Counted from the stretch's first letter, positions 12,973 to 26,043 are shown. The stretch is 64,000 nucleotides of DNA from Impatiens glandulifera (GCF_907164915.1 NC_061862.1:76936218-77000217); one strand, 5' to 3'. Program-made: numbers and translations. Notes: generated by a model not told the origin, from the sequence alone.

Positions 12973-14065
12973 ATGGAAAGAGAGAGAGAAAAAGTTTCAA
13001 ACTACTTCACTAATAATACTACATCTCCAATCATGAATCCTCCAATTAATGAAATGGGTTTTCATCATCTTCACTTTGATCATGTCGACGATCACACTCA
13101 AGTATTAAACTTTCTTGTCTCATCACAACAACAACACCCACTTCACGCCGGAACCGCCACAACCAGAAACCAACCTCAGCCGGATACTGGCGGCGCCACC
13201 AGATTCAACCAGATCAACACCCGCCATGATGATGATCATCATCATAATAGGTCTTCCAACTGGAAGCAAACTGATCAGGCAGGCTCTAAATCATATTATC
13301 ATCATTCCATGCATTAAATATTGAATCGTTGAATCTTCTTTATTTTCAGATTTCTTATTCTCATGATGGGTTAATTCTTTAATCTTATATATATAGGTGG
13401 CTGGACAATTGGATTCCAACAAGACTAGTACTAATGTGGAGAGCTGCTCTGCGAATGCAAGTGACGGTGGTGGTAGCAATTCATGGTATATATTAATATG
13501 ATTAGGGTTTGTGTGTTTGTGTGAATCCAGTTAAATTTGGACAAGATCTATGAATTTGATGTGGGGGCATGCAGGTGGAGGAATTCGGAGAAGAACAAGG
13601 TTAATAAAGTGAGAAGAAAGTTGAGAGAGCCCAGGTTTTGCTTTCAAACAAGAAGTGATATTGATGTTCTTGATGACGGTTACAAGTGGAGGAAATATGG
13701 TCAGAAAGTTGTCAAGAACAGCCTTCATCCCAGGTTAATTCTATCCTATAGAACATGTTTGATGTTGGGTTATTTAAGATTTTTTGAAAATTAGATGAAC
13801 AAACAAGTTTATAATTGGTAGAACATGTTTGATGTTGGTTATTTAAGATTTTTTGAAAATTCAATGAAAAAACAAGTTTTTAATAGGTTGAATTGTTAAC
13901 AGAAGTTACTATCGATGCACACATAGCAACTGTAGGGTGAAGAAACGGGTAGAACGGTTATCCGAGGATTGTCGAATGGTTATAACTACCTACGAAGGAA
14001 GACATAATCACATTCCTTGTGATGATTCAAATTCGTCGGAAAATGAATGTTTTACCTCCTTCTAG
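12973..14065 (+). CDS. WRKY12: WRKY transcription factor, group IIc, WRKY12-like
   Basis: A DNA-binding regulator of W-box genes in the nucleus. In Arabidopsis WRKY12 represses secondary-wall formation in pith and affects flowering. Proposed exons are 12973-13278, 13397-13485, 13575-13733 and 13903-14065, which sum to 717 nt (238 aa). The single WRKY domain shows [12 protein letters not shown] followed by a C2H2 zinc finger (CTHSNC, then HNH), split by the conserved intron after HPR. The flanking [12 protein letters not shown] and the C-terminal [15 protein letters not shown] match WRKY12 rather than WRKY13 orthologues as I know them. Intron 1 is unusual: the frame that keeps the family-like DQ-V junction needs a GC donor (CAG|GCAGGC at 13279). 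A GT-AG alternative (13251-13428) also keeps the frame but drops 20 residues. Intron 3 contains a tandem duplication. The gene converges on the RNA-binding gene 226 bp downstream. Confidence 0.93.
13750..13888. repeat. Tandem duplication of about 70 bp in WRKY intron 3
   Basis: The phrase beginning gaacatgtttgatgttgg occurs twice in succession, at about 13751 and 13821. The copies differ by only a few substitutions and one-base indels. It lies wholly within the intron that splits the WRKY domain. Confidence 0.9.
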
Positions 14066-14291
14066 ACCTAGTTTGTTAATTACCTTCAATAAATTATCCA
14101 AGTATTGTATTATTAATGAATTCTTGTAATTAAGTAAATGGAATTAATTGCCCCCACAAAATATATCATATGCATTGTCATATAGTGTTATTAAACCTAT
14201 TTCAGAAAAGGAAAATCAACCAAACAAGCTCTTGCATGTTTTTCGCTACATTTTATTATTTCGTCGATAAACTACAGACTGCTCCAGCAGA

Positions 14292-17200
14292 TTAATAGTA
14301 AGAACTTGAACCACCACCTCCTCTTCCTCTTTCTGCCATGTAATTACTGCTACCACCGCCACCCAATCGACTATCAGAGTACATCGATGATGAATAAGAA
14401 CCGCCGCTGCTGCTGCCGCTGCCCCTCACCTGCTGAAATTCAATATAAATAAATTAAAATGAAAGTTTAAATGACGGGCAAAACGTAATAAAATAAAAGC
14501 ATACATTGGATCCACGAGGAATGTAGTCGCCGCCATATGCACTTGAGGAATACATCGAGCCAAAGTCATTACTATTACCACCACCATAAGATCCTGCCAC
14601 AAAAACCGGGATTGATTTTTGCTCAATTTAAAGACATGGATGGAAGACTTTTACAAAAAAGAAATTGTTTCTTAACACACCTCCGACATAATCCATACTA
14701 TGACGACTGCTTCCATACAGCGTTTGTGATTCTTGATTTGAAAGAGAAGCTCTGCTTCCGCTTCCATTGCTGCTGCTACTGAATCCTAAGCTTGATCTCC
14801 CCATCCTATCAACAATAATAAAAATTTGGTTTCAAATGACCCCGTATGATGTAGGCTATGAAAAACAGATGTTCAATAAATAATTTTGGATAATGATTTG
14901 GGTAAATGAGTTATTTGGAATTAAATCCAAATAGTAAAAAAAGAAAGGAAAATAATTTTCAATACCTGTCACCATACGCATCTCCTCCTCCATAATGGGA
15001 AGCTCCTCCTGCATACTGGGAAGAGCCGCCGCCGCCGCCACCAAGCTCATAATCCAAACGAGCCCTTGACTGGCGAACACCGCTATCAGCATATCGTGGA
15101 GGGATTTCATCCTTTTTTTATGTCAAGAAACATAAGCAATGCTTAAGCACAAATTTCTTGGTAACTTTTCTCAAAAACATAAATACCAAAAGGCTCAATA
15201 TTTACTTACCATATCACTATAAGGACGTTTTGAACCAGCAATATTATCATAATCACGAGAACGCCCTTCACGATAACTTGGTGGAGGCGGCCTTTCATAC
15301 CTCTGCTGCCCATAACCATCATCTACAAGAGGATGAGATCTCCTAGGGGCAGAACGTGACGATGAACCGCCACCACCACCGCCCCTTGGCAGATCATTGT
15401 AGCCAGAAGAAGGACGAGGAGGAGGATAGTCATCATCCCTATACAGTTGGCGTCCTTCAGCCATAGCCCTTGAACCATAGTTGACAGCAGAAGCTCTACT
15501 CCTAGGGGGTGGCTCATCATGTCGAACATAATCTCTTTTCATGCTACTCTTGGAATATGATGGGACTGCAGGCAGAGAACAAATCACAACATTGAAAACA
15601 CCAAGGTTATTTTAGTCACTTAACCCAAAAGAAAATCGAACAAACATACCAGGTGGCGGTCTCCTATCGTATGACCTTGGTGGGGGAGGCAATGGTCTAG
15701 TCCTAGATGGCATAGATGCAACTGGATGTCTATCTCTAAAACTAACAGGCCTCTTAAACCGATGATCTGGAGGAGGTTGTGCTCGAATTCCTACTCCTCT
15801 TGTTGATCTAACGGGAGGAGGTCCTCTTGGGATTGGTCGGCTCCAAGGTGCCCTAACACTTCTAGCAGATCCACGCCCAGGCCTGATATCGCGAATCGCA
15901 TGTTTACCTTTACCTCTCTGTAGTGGCCTCGACAATCTAACCCTCACTTTAACCTGAAACAAACTAGTGTGATGAGACAGTAACTCAAATAAATTCATTA
16001 AATATAAATATGTATGTTCAATAAATGACTAAAAAAACCTTGCTATTTCCTTCACCCAATTCTTCATTGTTGATACATTTAGCACACAAAACTGCAGCAT
16101 CATGAGTGTCAAATGTAACAAAACCGAAATCCTTTCGCTTGGCAGATGGCATATTACGTGCAAGCTCAATCTTCTCAATGCCTCCGTATGTCTTAAGTAG
16201 CTCCCTCAGATGATCCTCATCCCATGAAGCAAGCAGTCCATCAATGAAAACAGTTTTGACCTAATACCATTAATACTTTTATTAACCCTTGTATACCATT
16301 TAAATATCAGAATACATGTTTTCCCAATAAAAAATATCAGAATACACTGCAGTTAAATAAGCTAGACAAATGAAGAAGCTTGGGAGTGGGAGATCTCTAA
16401 TTAATCAAAAGAAATAAAAATTCTTCCCATGAGAGGAGCAAACAGACCAAATATACTTGTTTGATGAGTTACAATATCAAAAAATATTGTATAGAGTTTC
16501 AACAGTCTCCAGAGTGTAGCATTGACAGATTAATTTAAAATTACACATTATCCAATGAACAATCTACTCATCATTCAAATCGTCAACCAAATTATCTTCT
16601 ATTTAAAAGAAAAATCATTATATATTTATAGCTCTAATGACTTTTTACCTAAATAATCCTAAACACCTATAACCTACGCCAAACAAGGTTGTTTGGAAAT
16701 AATCACTTGATTATTCAAATAAACCTAAGATCAAACAAGACCAAAGTTAGGCAATCAGTGTCCACATGGATGCAGAAAATCAAACCACTGTTTACCTGGG
16801 CCATGATCTCATCACCAGGGTCAATAAAGGAATCTGCAAAAGTAACTTTTGCAGATCTATCAACACCAAATACAACGTCTCTCTTTTGTAGACGCTTGAA
16901 AGCATCCATGGCAACAGATCGAGAAGAGAACTCCAAGAAAGCGAATCCACGATTCAATCCTTCGTTATTACTATCTTCAACCAAGGTCAAATCCTCAATA
17001 TTCTCAATTCCATAATGCTTCAATTTGGCTTTCAGCTGGAAGCACATTTAAATTGTCAGTAATAAATTAAGGAACTTGGTAGAAGATCAACAAGGACATA
17101 ATCCATAGCTTGTGACAACATTAAGCTGGCCTAATCTACTTACAGCTTCTTTTGTCCATGTCTTGCATATATTACCCAAAAACAGGGTATCGCTATCTTG

Positions 17201-18789
17201 ACTGGGAGAAACACCACATTGTTTACCATTGACCTGGAATTTGTGGTTATTAAGGAAACATGTTTTTTTCTAACATAAAGAAAACTTTTTTGCCGCTTGA
17301 GTTGTAAGAGAAGGAAAATACCACAGGGCTTTTCATCTCGGTGCAAGCTCTTTTTGCTTGTTCGATAGATGCAAAACGCAAAAACGCAAAGCCTTTGTTC
17401 TTCTTAGTCTGAGGATTCATCAAAAGCCTGACTTCAGTCACTTCTCCAACTTCACTAAAAACTTTCCTCAGATCGTCCTCAGTTGCATCTTTGTCCAAAC
17501 CCCCAACAAAGACTTCAAACTCTTTGCGCTTACGTCTTTCATAGAAAACATCATGATGGTCCTCTTCTTCTCCATCCACCACTAAGTCTGGTTGCTCTTC
17601 ACTCCCATGGCCATCTTCCTCCTCCCCCTCAAGTTCCTCAGCGGGATCTTCATTTTCCTCCTCAACCATGTGACCTTCTTCTTCACCATCACCCCTTTCA
17701 GCTTCCTCATCAATTTCATCCCTCTCTACTTGAACATCTTCATGTTCAATCTCCTTCTCATCATAATCCACACCAACATATTCTTCCGGTTCATAATCAG
17801 GTTCATTGTCATCCAAGTCTAACCGTTCATCTTTTTCATATTCATCAGTTGATTCCTTAATATCATCTTCCTCTGTCACGCAAAAATGGAGATAAGGACA
17901 TCCAATGAAATCAACAAAATATATATCTGGAAAACCCACAATTTCCAGCAGTCTTTAACTTAGATAGTCTATTAAGAGTTCTTAATATACTTCCACAAAT
18001 TAAATCCACTTGTGACTCATTAGTGGAGAAGCCAATAGAAAGATATACCAATGCTCAGACACATTTCTCACATGGAGAAATAAATCCTGAAATCCAGAGC
18101 TTGATTGCATATAAACCATAAGAGTGGGAAAATTTCAAGAATATCCAACTTTCAAATTTCCAACAGAGAAGTGGATAAATCCCAGTTTCTTTAATTATGA
18201 GAGAATAAAACCGACTAAAATTCATGTAGAGTTATATTCCATCACCAAAAACCAATCAAATTTGCATAAGTTACTCTGGTGAAGAATGATGAAATGCAAC
18301 CAAACAAAGTATCAAATAATTCTCCATCTTCTTTGTCCAATATGTTTCTATAACACTGATTAGTCAGTGTCTTTATCCATTCTTGGTCTCCAGAACCAAG
18401 CAAAAGGCTCATCATACATAGAAATCAAAATTTCAAATCTTTAAACGAATTCGAATTCTATCTAATTTATCCTAACAGGAACAGCTTTAAGTAATTGAAT
18501 AAGAGGAATGCGAAAATCAATCAAAATACTATAACTTACTCTTCAAAGGAAGTATAGAATTAGCCTCAGATACATTATCGATTTCAGTCTTCGTAACAGG
18601 CTCCAGATCCGGTTCAACCACAGGTTCGGAAACCGGAGGCATGATTTCCATAGGTTTCTCCTCAACCATTTCCATCGCCTTAACCTCGTCAACCTTCTTG
18701 TTCATCGTCCTCGGCGTCCCGCGTCCTCCCCTCCCTCCGCGCCTCGTTCCTGGCCCAGCCACAGTCTTCCTCGCCGATTTAGGAGGCAT
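14292..18789 (-). CDS. Triple-RRM hnRNP Q/R-like protein (large LIF2-like type)
   Basis: An RNA-binding protein related to LIF2, the LHP1-interacting hnRNP that links RNA binding to Polycomb-controlled genes. Coding exons on the minus strand: 18540-18789, 17322-17872, 17144-17233, 16796-17035, 16039-16260, 15650-15953, 15210-15565, 14966-15111, 14681-14805, 14505-14593 and 14292-14432. They total 2514 nt (837 aa) and stay in frame. Domains: a basic N-terminus with an RGG-type patch, a strongly acidic segment at about 84-195, RRM1 at about 196-270 (FEVFVGGL, KGFAFLRF), RRM2 at about 278-355 (TLFLGNI, RGFAFLEF), RRM3 at about 379-455 (TVFIDGL, DFGFVTF), then a long Arg/Pro/Gly/Tyr/Ser-rich tail that is probably disordered. 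The length fits the roughly 800-aa paralogue At2g44710 rather than LIF2 itself (about 500 aa). The last intron ends in a CAGCAG tandem acceptor, so one Gln may be optional. Confidence 0.93.
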
Positions 18790-19346
18790 CTTCGAACAAA
18801 CGACCGATTATAAATCAAACCCTAAAGATAGAAACTAACACACAAGATGAAGCTCACACGACCAAGGATAAATTGAAAAGCTTTAGATAGAAGGTAATCT
18901 ATATGGATTGTAAGGAAACCCTAATTTGATTATCTCTTTAGGAAATAATATATTATATGTTCTAAAATATTCAATTCAATTATAGAATGTTCATGTAAGT
19001 TCAATTTCACTTAATTTTTTTTAATTAATAAATATTTTTTTATTTCTTTAAATTTATAAAATCCGGTTAACAAAGCCAATTTGGGAAATTTTGTATCTTC
19101 TTTTCTTTTGAATTATAAAATAAATCTATGTTTTATTTAACCACAAAAATATTTAAAATGAAAGGATTAACTAAATTATTCAAATATAGACTTAAAATAC
19201 TATGTCATTTCATCGTAAACAACTTCAACAATCAATTTCATTCATCAAATAACATTTTTTCCAAATAAATTCAATTTATTTAGAAAATGAAAGCTTCGAC
19301 AAAACAAGCTCCAAGACTTGAACTGAAAATTACAAAATCCATTACT
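18790..19346. other. Spacer: RRM gene 5' leader and cofactor A 3' UTR
   Basis: Read on the minus strand, this holds the promoter and 5' UTR of the RRM gene next to 18789 and the 3' UTR of the cofactor A gene to the left of 19347. No separate gene is visible, and the two genes lie in the same direction. Confidence 0.6.
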
Positions 19347-21568
19347 CTAAGCTTCCGCCTTTTGGAACACTTTCTCAACATCAGTTATGACTATCCTAGC
19401 TTCATCAAATTCAGGTCCTTCGGTCTCTTCGAACTCGGCCTGAAATTAAAATGCGGGTGCATCAGTTAAAACAATGTCAAATGTAAGTTTTCAAAGATGG
19501 GCCTGAAATTAAAATAAGGGTGCATCAGTTAAAACAATGTCAAATGGAAGTTTTCGAAGATGGGAAACTTCACACAACTGATATGTTTCTAGGTAAGATG
19601 AACCCTAACAATATTTTTTGGGTGCGCTATGTATCGTACATCCTTAGTTCACAGGTTGTATGGAAAATGAAGGTTATATATGTAAATTGATTAGACAAGA
19701 TGCGAAACTAATGTATGAAAAATACTTAAAAAAACTATTTTACTTATAATCACATTCATAGATTACCGAAATAACCTAAACTTTATAGCTTAATTTTTTA
19801 GTTTAGCTTGAGCCAAATCTAGATAATTAAATATTTTAGAGAATAGTTATCCAGTAGACTTAAATAAGCACTTAGGTTATTTAAATTAAGTGCTAAGTTG
19901 TTTTATCAATCTCTGCCTAGCTTTTATTGGATATCTTTTATTTTCACTTTGCCAATGGAACTCATTTAAAATAATTCTCAAACATTCCGAGAAAAAAAGA
20001 AAGAATAAAGAACAGAATATATTCATAGGATAACTAATGCCCATAAAATCTGTTGTTAAAAAATACCAAGGTTCCTTTCAGATCGGCTAATGCGGCCTCG
20101 AGACGTTTGTGACAATCAGGAATCATCATCCTGGATTCACCAAGTACATTTTCCTGAACATCAAAAACCAAATAATAGGCTTAAAACTCTATGGCTAACT
20201 GGAGTTTATTTATGCGCATAAAAGACCAAATAGTTTATTCAATGAAATAACAGAAAAATCATGATTGAAACTTCAACAAAGACCCGAGAATTTGGAGAGT
20301 AGACCTAAATAATATTTCCTCTTATTGATTAAACCTTAATGTCATCAAAGGACTAAAACCTAATTTTAAAGTAAATCAAATACTAAGAATACTAATGTAA
20401 TTATTTTATTAACCAGACACTTGACATTGCATGATTGGCCCTTCAAGACTTGAATCTCTATTCCAAATCACATTCATGAGAAGTAAATATCAACTTGAAG
20501 ATGAAACAATTTTATGTATATCTCAGCAAACAGACAATGCTTTTTCCAGAAAATGAAACAAAAAAATACAATCTAATCATCCAACATTATAAGAAACAAT
20601 TTGTTATAGGAGGTTCGATTCCCGCTAAAATGCCAAAAGTTGAAGTGAGGGGTCATGACTACAAGGGTCGTGCTAGTTTCCTAAATTTAAAAAAAAAAGA
20701 AAAGAAAAAAAAGTTCATTATGCTTCTAGAATTTGTGTAAAAGGCTTGGCTTCCTCAATTTGTGTTGGGCATGTTTTGCTTCTTCTATTTTTACAGATGG
20801 CTCAAATATCTTGGTTAACTCCTTTACGTTCTTAAATAATCTATACACAATTTCTGCAGCTACATGATCTCAATGCTTGACTAAAATATTTTTTCTTTCT
20901 ATATAGCAAGACATTAACGGATTAAATAAAAACTGACGACGTAAAGCAAACCAACTTTGAAAGTTCAGTAAGCAAAACGAGAATGGAACAAGTTGAGGAA
21001 GTAAGGAGAGCTTTAGATGCAAGTTCAAAGAGCAAAATGAACTTCTTTACAAGCAATTCCAGGGAAACATATGGAAAGGATCAACTTGGTCAAAGAAGCA
21101 TAAGTAATTAGCAAATTTTTCAAGACTGCTTAAACCTAATATTCACTACCATAAACATCACCACTTTCCACCAAAAACATTAAAAAAAGATACACATTAT
21201 GTCTTTTTACCTACTAACCAAACAGTGTTTAAAGTTGTAGGCAAATGGGAAAAGTATAGAGCAAGGAACAGATGACTTGTCGGAAAGGAATGACAAGCAA
21301 AGTCTATCCATATAAACATGAAAGCTTCACTAAACAAGAAGTGTCTCTTTATCTATGAGAAGAGAGTGCCAGACCTAAACACAAATTCAAGAAGAAACAA
21401 ACAGAACCTAATTACCTGTTGTTTGAGATCATATGGGTCAGCTCCCTTTTCCTTCATATCAGCAGTTTTAGCAGCCTCTCTCTCAACTTCTCTCTCATAA
21501 GAATGCAGCTCCTTAACAATTCTCTTACAAGTGGCTGTTTTGATCTTCAGATTTCTAATCGTCGACAT
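19347..21568 (-). CDS. TFCA: Tubulin-folding cofactor A (KIESEL-like)
   Basis: A small cytosolic chaperone that binds free beta-tubulin in the tubulin-folding pathway. Loss of the Arabidopsis gene KIS disturbs microtubules and trichome branching. Coding exons on the minus strand are 21416-21568 (51 codons, beginning MSTIRNLKIKTATCKRIVKE), 20067-20153 (29 codons, ENVLGESRMMIPDCHKRLE) and 19347-19439 (30 codons plus stop), giving 110 aa against about 113 in Arabidopsis. The helical, charged, coiled-coil-like composition fits the three-helix fold. Identity to KIS in the first two exons is very high by memory. A 5' UTR intron is likely: a CCAG|GTAACT donor lies at about 22092 and an acceptor (AATAG) lies just before the ATG at about 21571. 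Intron 2 carries a SINE-like tail. Confidence 0.95.
20620..20715 (+). mobile_element. 3' part of a tRNA-derived SINE, candidate
   Basis: A B-box-like ggttcgattcc at 20622-20632 is followed by about 60 bp and an A-rich tail (aaaaaaaaaagaaaagaaaaaa). The middle, gtgaggggtcatgactac, resembles the body of the SINE at 39400-39550. No A box is visible, so it would be 5'-truncated. It lies in intron 2 of the cofactor A gene, opposite to its transcription. Confidence 0.4.
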
Positions 21569-22369
21569 GTCTATTAACACGCTTCTTTGATTCCTACTAA
21601 GCACAAGACAAGATAAGCCTTCTATACAAGGATTATTAAACATTTTCTTGATTTTGTACAACATCTAAGTTTTTCAAATAAGTATAACAGAGATGGTAAC
21701 TAAACTTATTTCCCATTGAAGATACTTTTCACAAGCTGAAGAATAGTGGTATTTTGTTTAAACTTTGATTGATAGATCAAATTCTTAAGTGCTAAAAGTG
21801 CTCATTTTGCTCCAAATTATTAATTTTTTAATTCTGTGCCATCTGTGTAATCGATCTAAAGTTAATCTGAAAGGCACAGGCCCGGATCGAGTTTTTGATT
21901 GTATTACTAGAGGGTGAAATGAAACAATGAGGATGAAACCTAACTTGGGGAAATCAAGAAACGAAAATAGTAAACTGAATCAAATTGAAAGAACAAAGTC
22001 TAAGAACTTGATACTATTAAAAAGAAACGGGCCAAGTATTTCCGAATCAGATTTAGAACAAGCAATGCAGAAACCCTAAATTCGAAAGTTACCTGGGTTT
22101 TAAAAAATGCAGAATCTGCTTCTTGATTCTCGATCTCCTTTCGCCCTAGCCGTCTGAAGTTTAAAGATTTCTTCTCTCTATTTCTTGCAGATTCAAGGAA
22201 GGAAAATAAAACTAAGTCCAGTTTTTTTTTTTTTAATAATATATATATAATTAGAGTATATATATTTAAAATGTTATTTTATTAATTAAGTATAAAATAA
22301 TATTATTAGATTTATAACACTTGTTTAACTCTTACTATACACAAGATAAAAAACAATATTATTAATATG
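21569..22369 (-). promoter_or_regulatory. Cofactor A 5' UTR intron and promoter region
   Basis: On the minus strand, a probable non-coding first exon ends at about 22093 with CCAG|GTAACT and joins at about 21571 to the exon holding the start codon. The pyrimidine-rich run around 22130-22190 is typical of a plant leader. The splice assignment rests on consensus only. Confidence 0.45.
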
Positions 22370-23605
22370 GACAAATTGTTTATAAAGTTTGATAGGGATT
22401 TTAAATTTATTTATTAAGTTGTAAAATTTTATTTATGTATATAAAGTTGACAAAATGTGTCAAATTTATTAATTTAACGAAAAAAAGTTAACAACGTTAA
22501 TTTTTTTATGACGTGTAATTTTATTTTATTCTATAAATTCACGTCTGCCGGTTTTTAATTAAAATAATTTTCCAATAATTTAAACTCCAATTTATGTCTC
22601 CTTCTTTAATTTTACATTCAATTATTTACTCCATTTCCTCTTACTCATCTTTCTCACCCCCTTCTTCAACATTCCCCAATTCATCTACCACTTTAAAATA
22701 AATAATCAAAAGAGATAAAATGTGAATAAGACTACGAAGATGAAATAAAGAGATAAAACAATGGAAAAAAAACATCTTTAACCTTTAACAACCCAAAAGA
22801 GATGGTATAACATTCAGATTTCGAGTACTCTTGTTCTTATTTGGAATAGAAGTTGTTTATGATCTCTTAATCGAAGAATATAATGTTTAAAATGACGATG
22901 AAGAAGAAGCAACATGTTCTTCCAGATTAATTCCACATGCAGTAACTTTACCTTACACATTTCCGCCGCCGCCGCCCGTCGAAGAAGATGAAACCATGTA
23001 CGAATTAGAAGAGTTAGACGATAACTAGCCAACATGAATCCACTGAATATTCCACCGCATTTTACTCTTTCCTTATGTCAGGACCTCAATTTTGTTTTAC
23101 CTTCTCTATGTGATTCAACTCTCCAGAGTGCACAGTCCCAAAAACTAGTAGACAATCGTTAGAAGAAATCGTCGGAAAACTCTGGCTACCGCATCCCACC
23201 AATCTAGATCTAAATCTCGACACTTTCTAATCTTCCAATCAAACGGAGTCGCATCTGGACTCTCGTTCTCCTCCATCACTTTAAAAATGTCCATCCTCTT
23301 GCATCATCGGTAACAATGGAGTTAGACGGAGAAGACAACAGGACAACTAATTATTCTTTATTACTAATTTCAGATTGAAAACGATAATTTAGATATTTAA
23401 TAGTTGGCAGCTGACTAGATTAAAATAAAAAATTAATAATTACACATCTGTAAAATAATTAACGCTTTTAATTTTTTTTGGTTAAATGAAATAAATTTGA
23501 TACATTTTGTCAAGTTTATATACATAAATAAAATTTTACAACTTAATAAACAAATTTGAAACTATCGTCCAATTTTATGCACAAAATTGACATTTATCCC
23601 ATTAT
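22370..23605. mobile_element. Long-TIR DNA transposon with gene-like cargo (Pack-TIR candidate)
   Basis: About 110 bp at the left end (22373-22490) reappears as an inverted copy at the right end (about 23485-23600). The shared core taagttgtaaaattttattt runs on into tgtatataaa. Long TIRs with no transposase suggest a non-autonomous Mutator-like element. The interior between 22600 and 23350 is far less AT-rich than the TIRs and looks like captured unique sequence. It holds open stretches on both strands, including a 73-codon frame at 22814-23035 and a roughly 43-codon frame starting near 23276, both minus. I recognise neither product. Target duplications could not be fixed because the left end is eroded. 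Confidence 0.6.
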
Positions 23606-25304
23606 TAAACATGTTCTTAATTTTTGTATAATTTCTTACTTTTGCAATGTTGGTTATTATATATATTACAAAAATGCGAGTCCGTAACTCACTTATTTAT
23701 GCATTGTTGAATGATGGCAAATATTTGAAGTCTGTCGTGGAGTATTACTAGGATTTATTTGGTGATATTTGAGTTTTTGGGTAGTTGTTGGAAAGTTTTA
23801 ATTGATTCGGCTGATATGACAAATCTACATGTTTTGGTTATCATCTTAATTATTTGTTGGTGAATTATTGGTTGTAGAAAAAACGTCGAACTTTCAAAGA
23901 TCGTAGTTGTCCGATGCATATCATTCATAATATTATCATTATAACGTTTTTTTAAATTAGTTTAAAAAATGCAATAGTTAATCGTTATTCTCGGATATTT
24001 ACGAGCTCGATAATTTATTAAGGACCGTTTTTTTTATGTCATGCTTTATGGTTTATGGTTGTGTTTAATCGATTTTTTCATTTTTCGATGTAGATTGATT
24101 TTTTTTTAAATAAAATTGTATAACTCCTAATTATACAAGTCTTTTCAAGTTTTCAAATAAGTTTAGCATAAATGATAACTAAAGTTAATTTTAGTCAAAT
24201 TTATTCAATAATATAATAATAAAAATAATAAAACAAAATAATGGTCATAAAGGCTAAATACATCGTCTACAAACACACTTAACCATTTAAAGGCGTAGAA
24301 TTTGTCGCCTGACGAGTCGAACCTCTAAAGAATGTCAAGAGTAGAAAATCAGACTGTTTTTTTATGTATTTAAAATAAACCCATATCAAACAAGCCTTAA
24401 CATTTACATTTGATTTGTTTTCTAAAATTACAAGTAAACATAATAATCCGCAATAATAAATTTTAAAAAATAAAAATAAAACTGTTTTCCATATTAAAAA
24501 GTGATTAGGAAATGTAACTCTTGAAAAATGTTATTAATATTTAACAACAACAAAAAAACAGTTATTTTAATATCAATAATAAAACTATTTGTTTTTATAT
24601 AATTCTCATTAATATAGTAGTGACAATTATAATGTTTTTCAATAAAATTATAAAACATTTTGACCAAATTTCAATAGTCATTCTATACTTGTTTTTCTAA
24701 TATATTTTTAAAAATATTTGATATTGTTGGTTTTTGTTTACAGATAATTAATATTGAATATTTTGTAAGTGCAAAAATTAATTTTTTATAATAATTTTTT
24801 AATTACTTTTTATTTTAAAGTTTTTTTTTATATTTTGCAAAATAATCCCAGTAAATAATCTCAAATTATTTTAGCACATGTTTGATTATCAATTCATTTT
24901 ATATTTTGGTAAAAATGGATGAAGTTGGACAAAAGTTATAATGAAAATTACTAAAATGAAAACATGTTAAAAAAATATATAAAAATCATTTGAAGCATTT
25001 AATGGTTAAAAGACTATTTAAGTTTTTATTTTCAACAATCATTTATATAATCATTTATATGCTTATAATGTTATCTTCTAATTCAGGTTTAGTAGTTCAA
25101 ATAATATATGGAATTTTATTTATGTATGAAAAACAGGTCTATGTCGATAATCTTGTCAAATTTTAAAACTATGAATAATATGACAGGTGTCATATTAGAT
25201 TACAAAATCTTGTATACGAAATTAATTTGTGTCCTGTCAAAACAAATGACAAATTATATATATTTTGTTTAGCTCATATACATATTATTTATGGTGAATG
25301 CATT
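23606..25304. other. AT-rich DNA; first part of a duplicated unit
   Basis: No coding sequence is visible. From about 24836 to 25290 the sequence is a diverged direct copy of 30385-30790, sharing for example the phrase gaagcatttaatggttaaaa. It is therefore the beginning of the tandemly duplicated AT-rich unit described under 24836-37640. Confidence 0.6.
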
Positions 25305-25576
25305 CAGGGCGGTCGGAGAAGTCTGTGATTTTTTTGGGCCCTATTCAAATTTAAATTTTGGGCCTCTAAAATAGTAAAAAAAATTATTTTATTTAATAAA
25401 ATAAAATATAAATAATTAATATATTATAATACAAGACTAAAAAGATGATAAAAAAGTTATTTTTATAATATATATTTAATATTAAACGAGAAAAAAGAGG
25501 AAAAAATAATATTAATAATATAATATCATTAAATATAAAAAAATGGGGCCCTATAAAAGTGGGGCCTTATGCAAGT

Positions 25577-26043
25577 TGTCACGGCCCACTTGTCTTTCTA
25601 ACCCAAGAGGCTTAATCTTTAATGAAGGCCCAACACAAGGAACCTTCTAGAAGCCTTGTAAGAAAGAATGTCATGCTCTACATTAATGGGCCATTTAATG
25701 TAGTGATTGGTTAGTAAACTATTAAGGTGGTAGTTGGGTAGTAAGTCATCAATGTATTAGTTAGATAACACACAATTAATAGGGTAGTTGAGTGTTATGT
25801 AATTAATGTAGTAATTGGGGATAGCCCTATAAATACCTTTGAGGTATTCCTTTGTAAAGTACCAAGTATTCAAATGAGATAATATTAATATTCTTTGTAA
25901 GAGTTTACTCTCTCTCTAGAATTCTTGTGTCAATTCTATTAAACGTCGAGTGTTGCGTCGAGAAAGGCTGACTAGTTACTCGTTTTGCGAAAATCATAAC
26001 TAGTGTCGTACGGATCGTCAGTGGAAAGACTGAGTCCGTGGCA
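25577..26043 (+). repeat. 5' LTR
   Basis: 467 bp, TG to CA, with the octamer TGTCACGG at the start nearly the inverse of its end. A TATA-like tataaatacc at about 25828-25838 is a candidate promoter. Confidence 0.9.

Noticed and set aside
15195..15587. Several overlapping frames on both strands at 14400-17900 considered as separate small genes
   Set aside because: They are shadows or unspliced pieces of the 11-exon RRM gene; once spliced, a single 837-aa frame explains them.
17483..17860. 125-codon plus-strand His/Pro-rich frame
   Set aside because: It is the antisense of the acidic Glu/Asp-rich region of the RRM gene, a common artefact.
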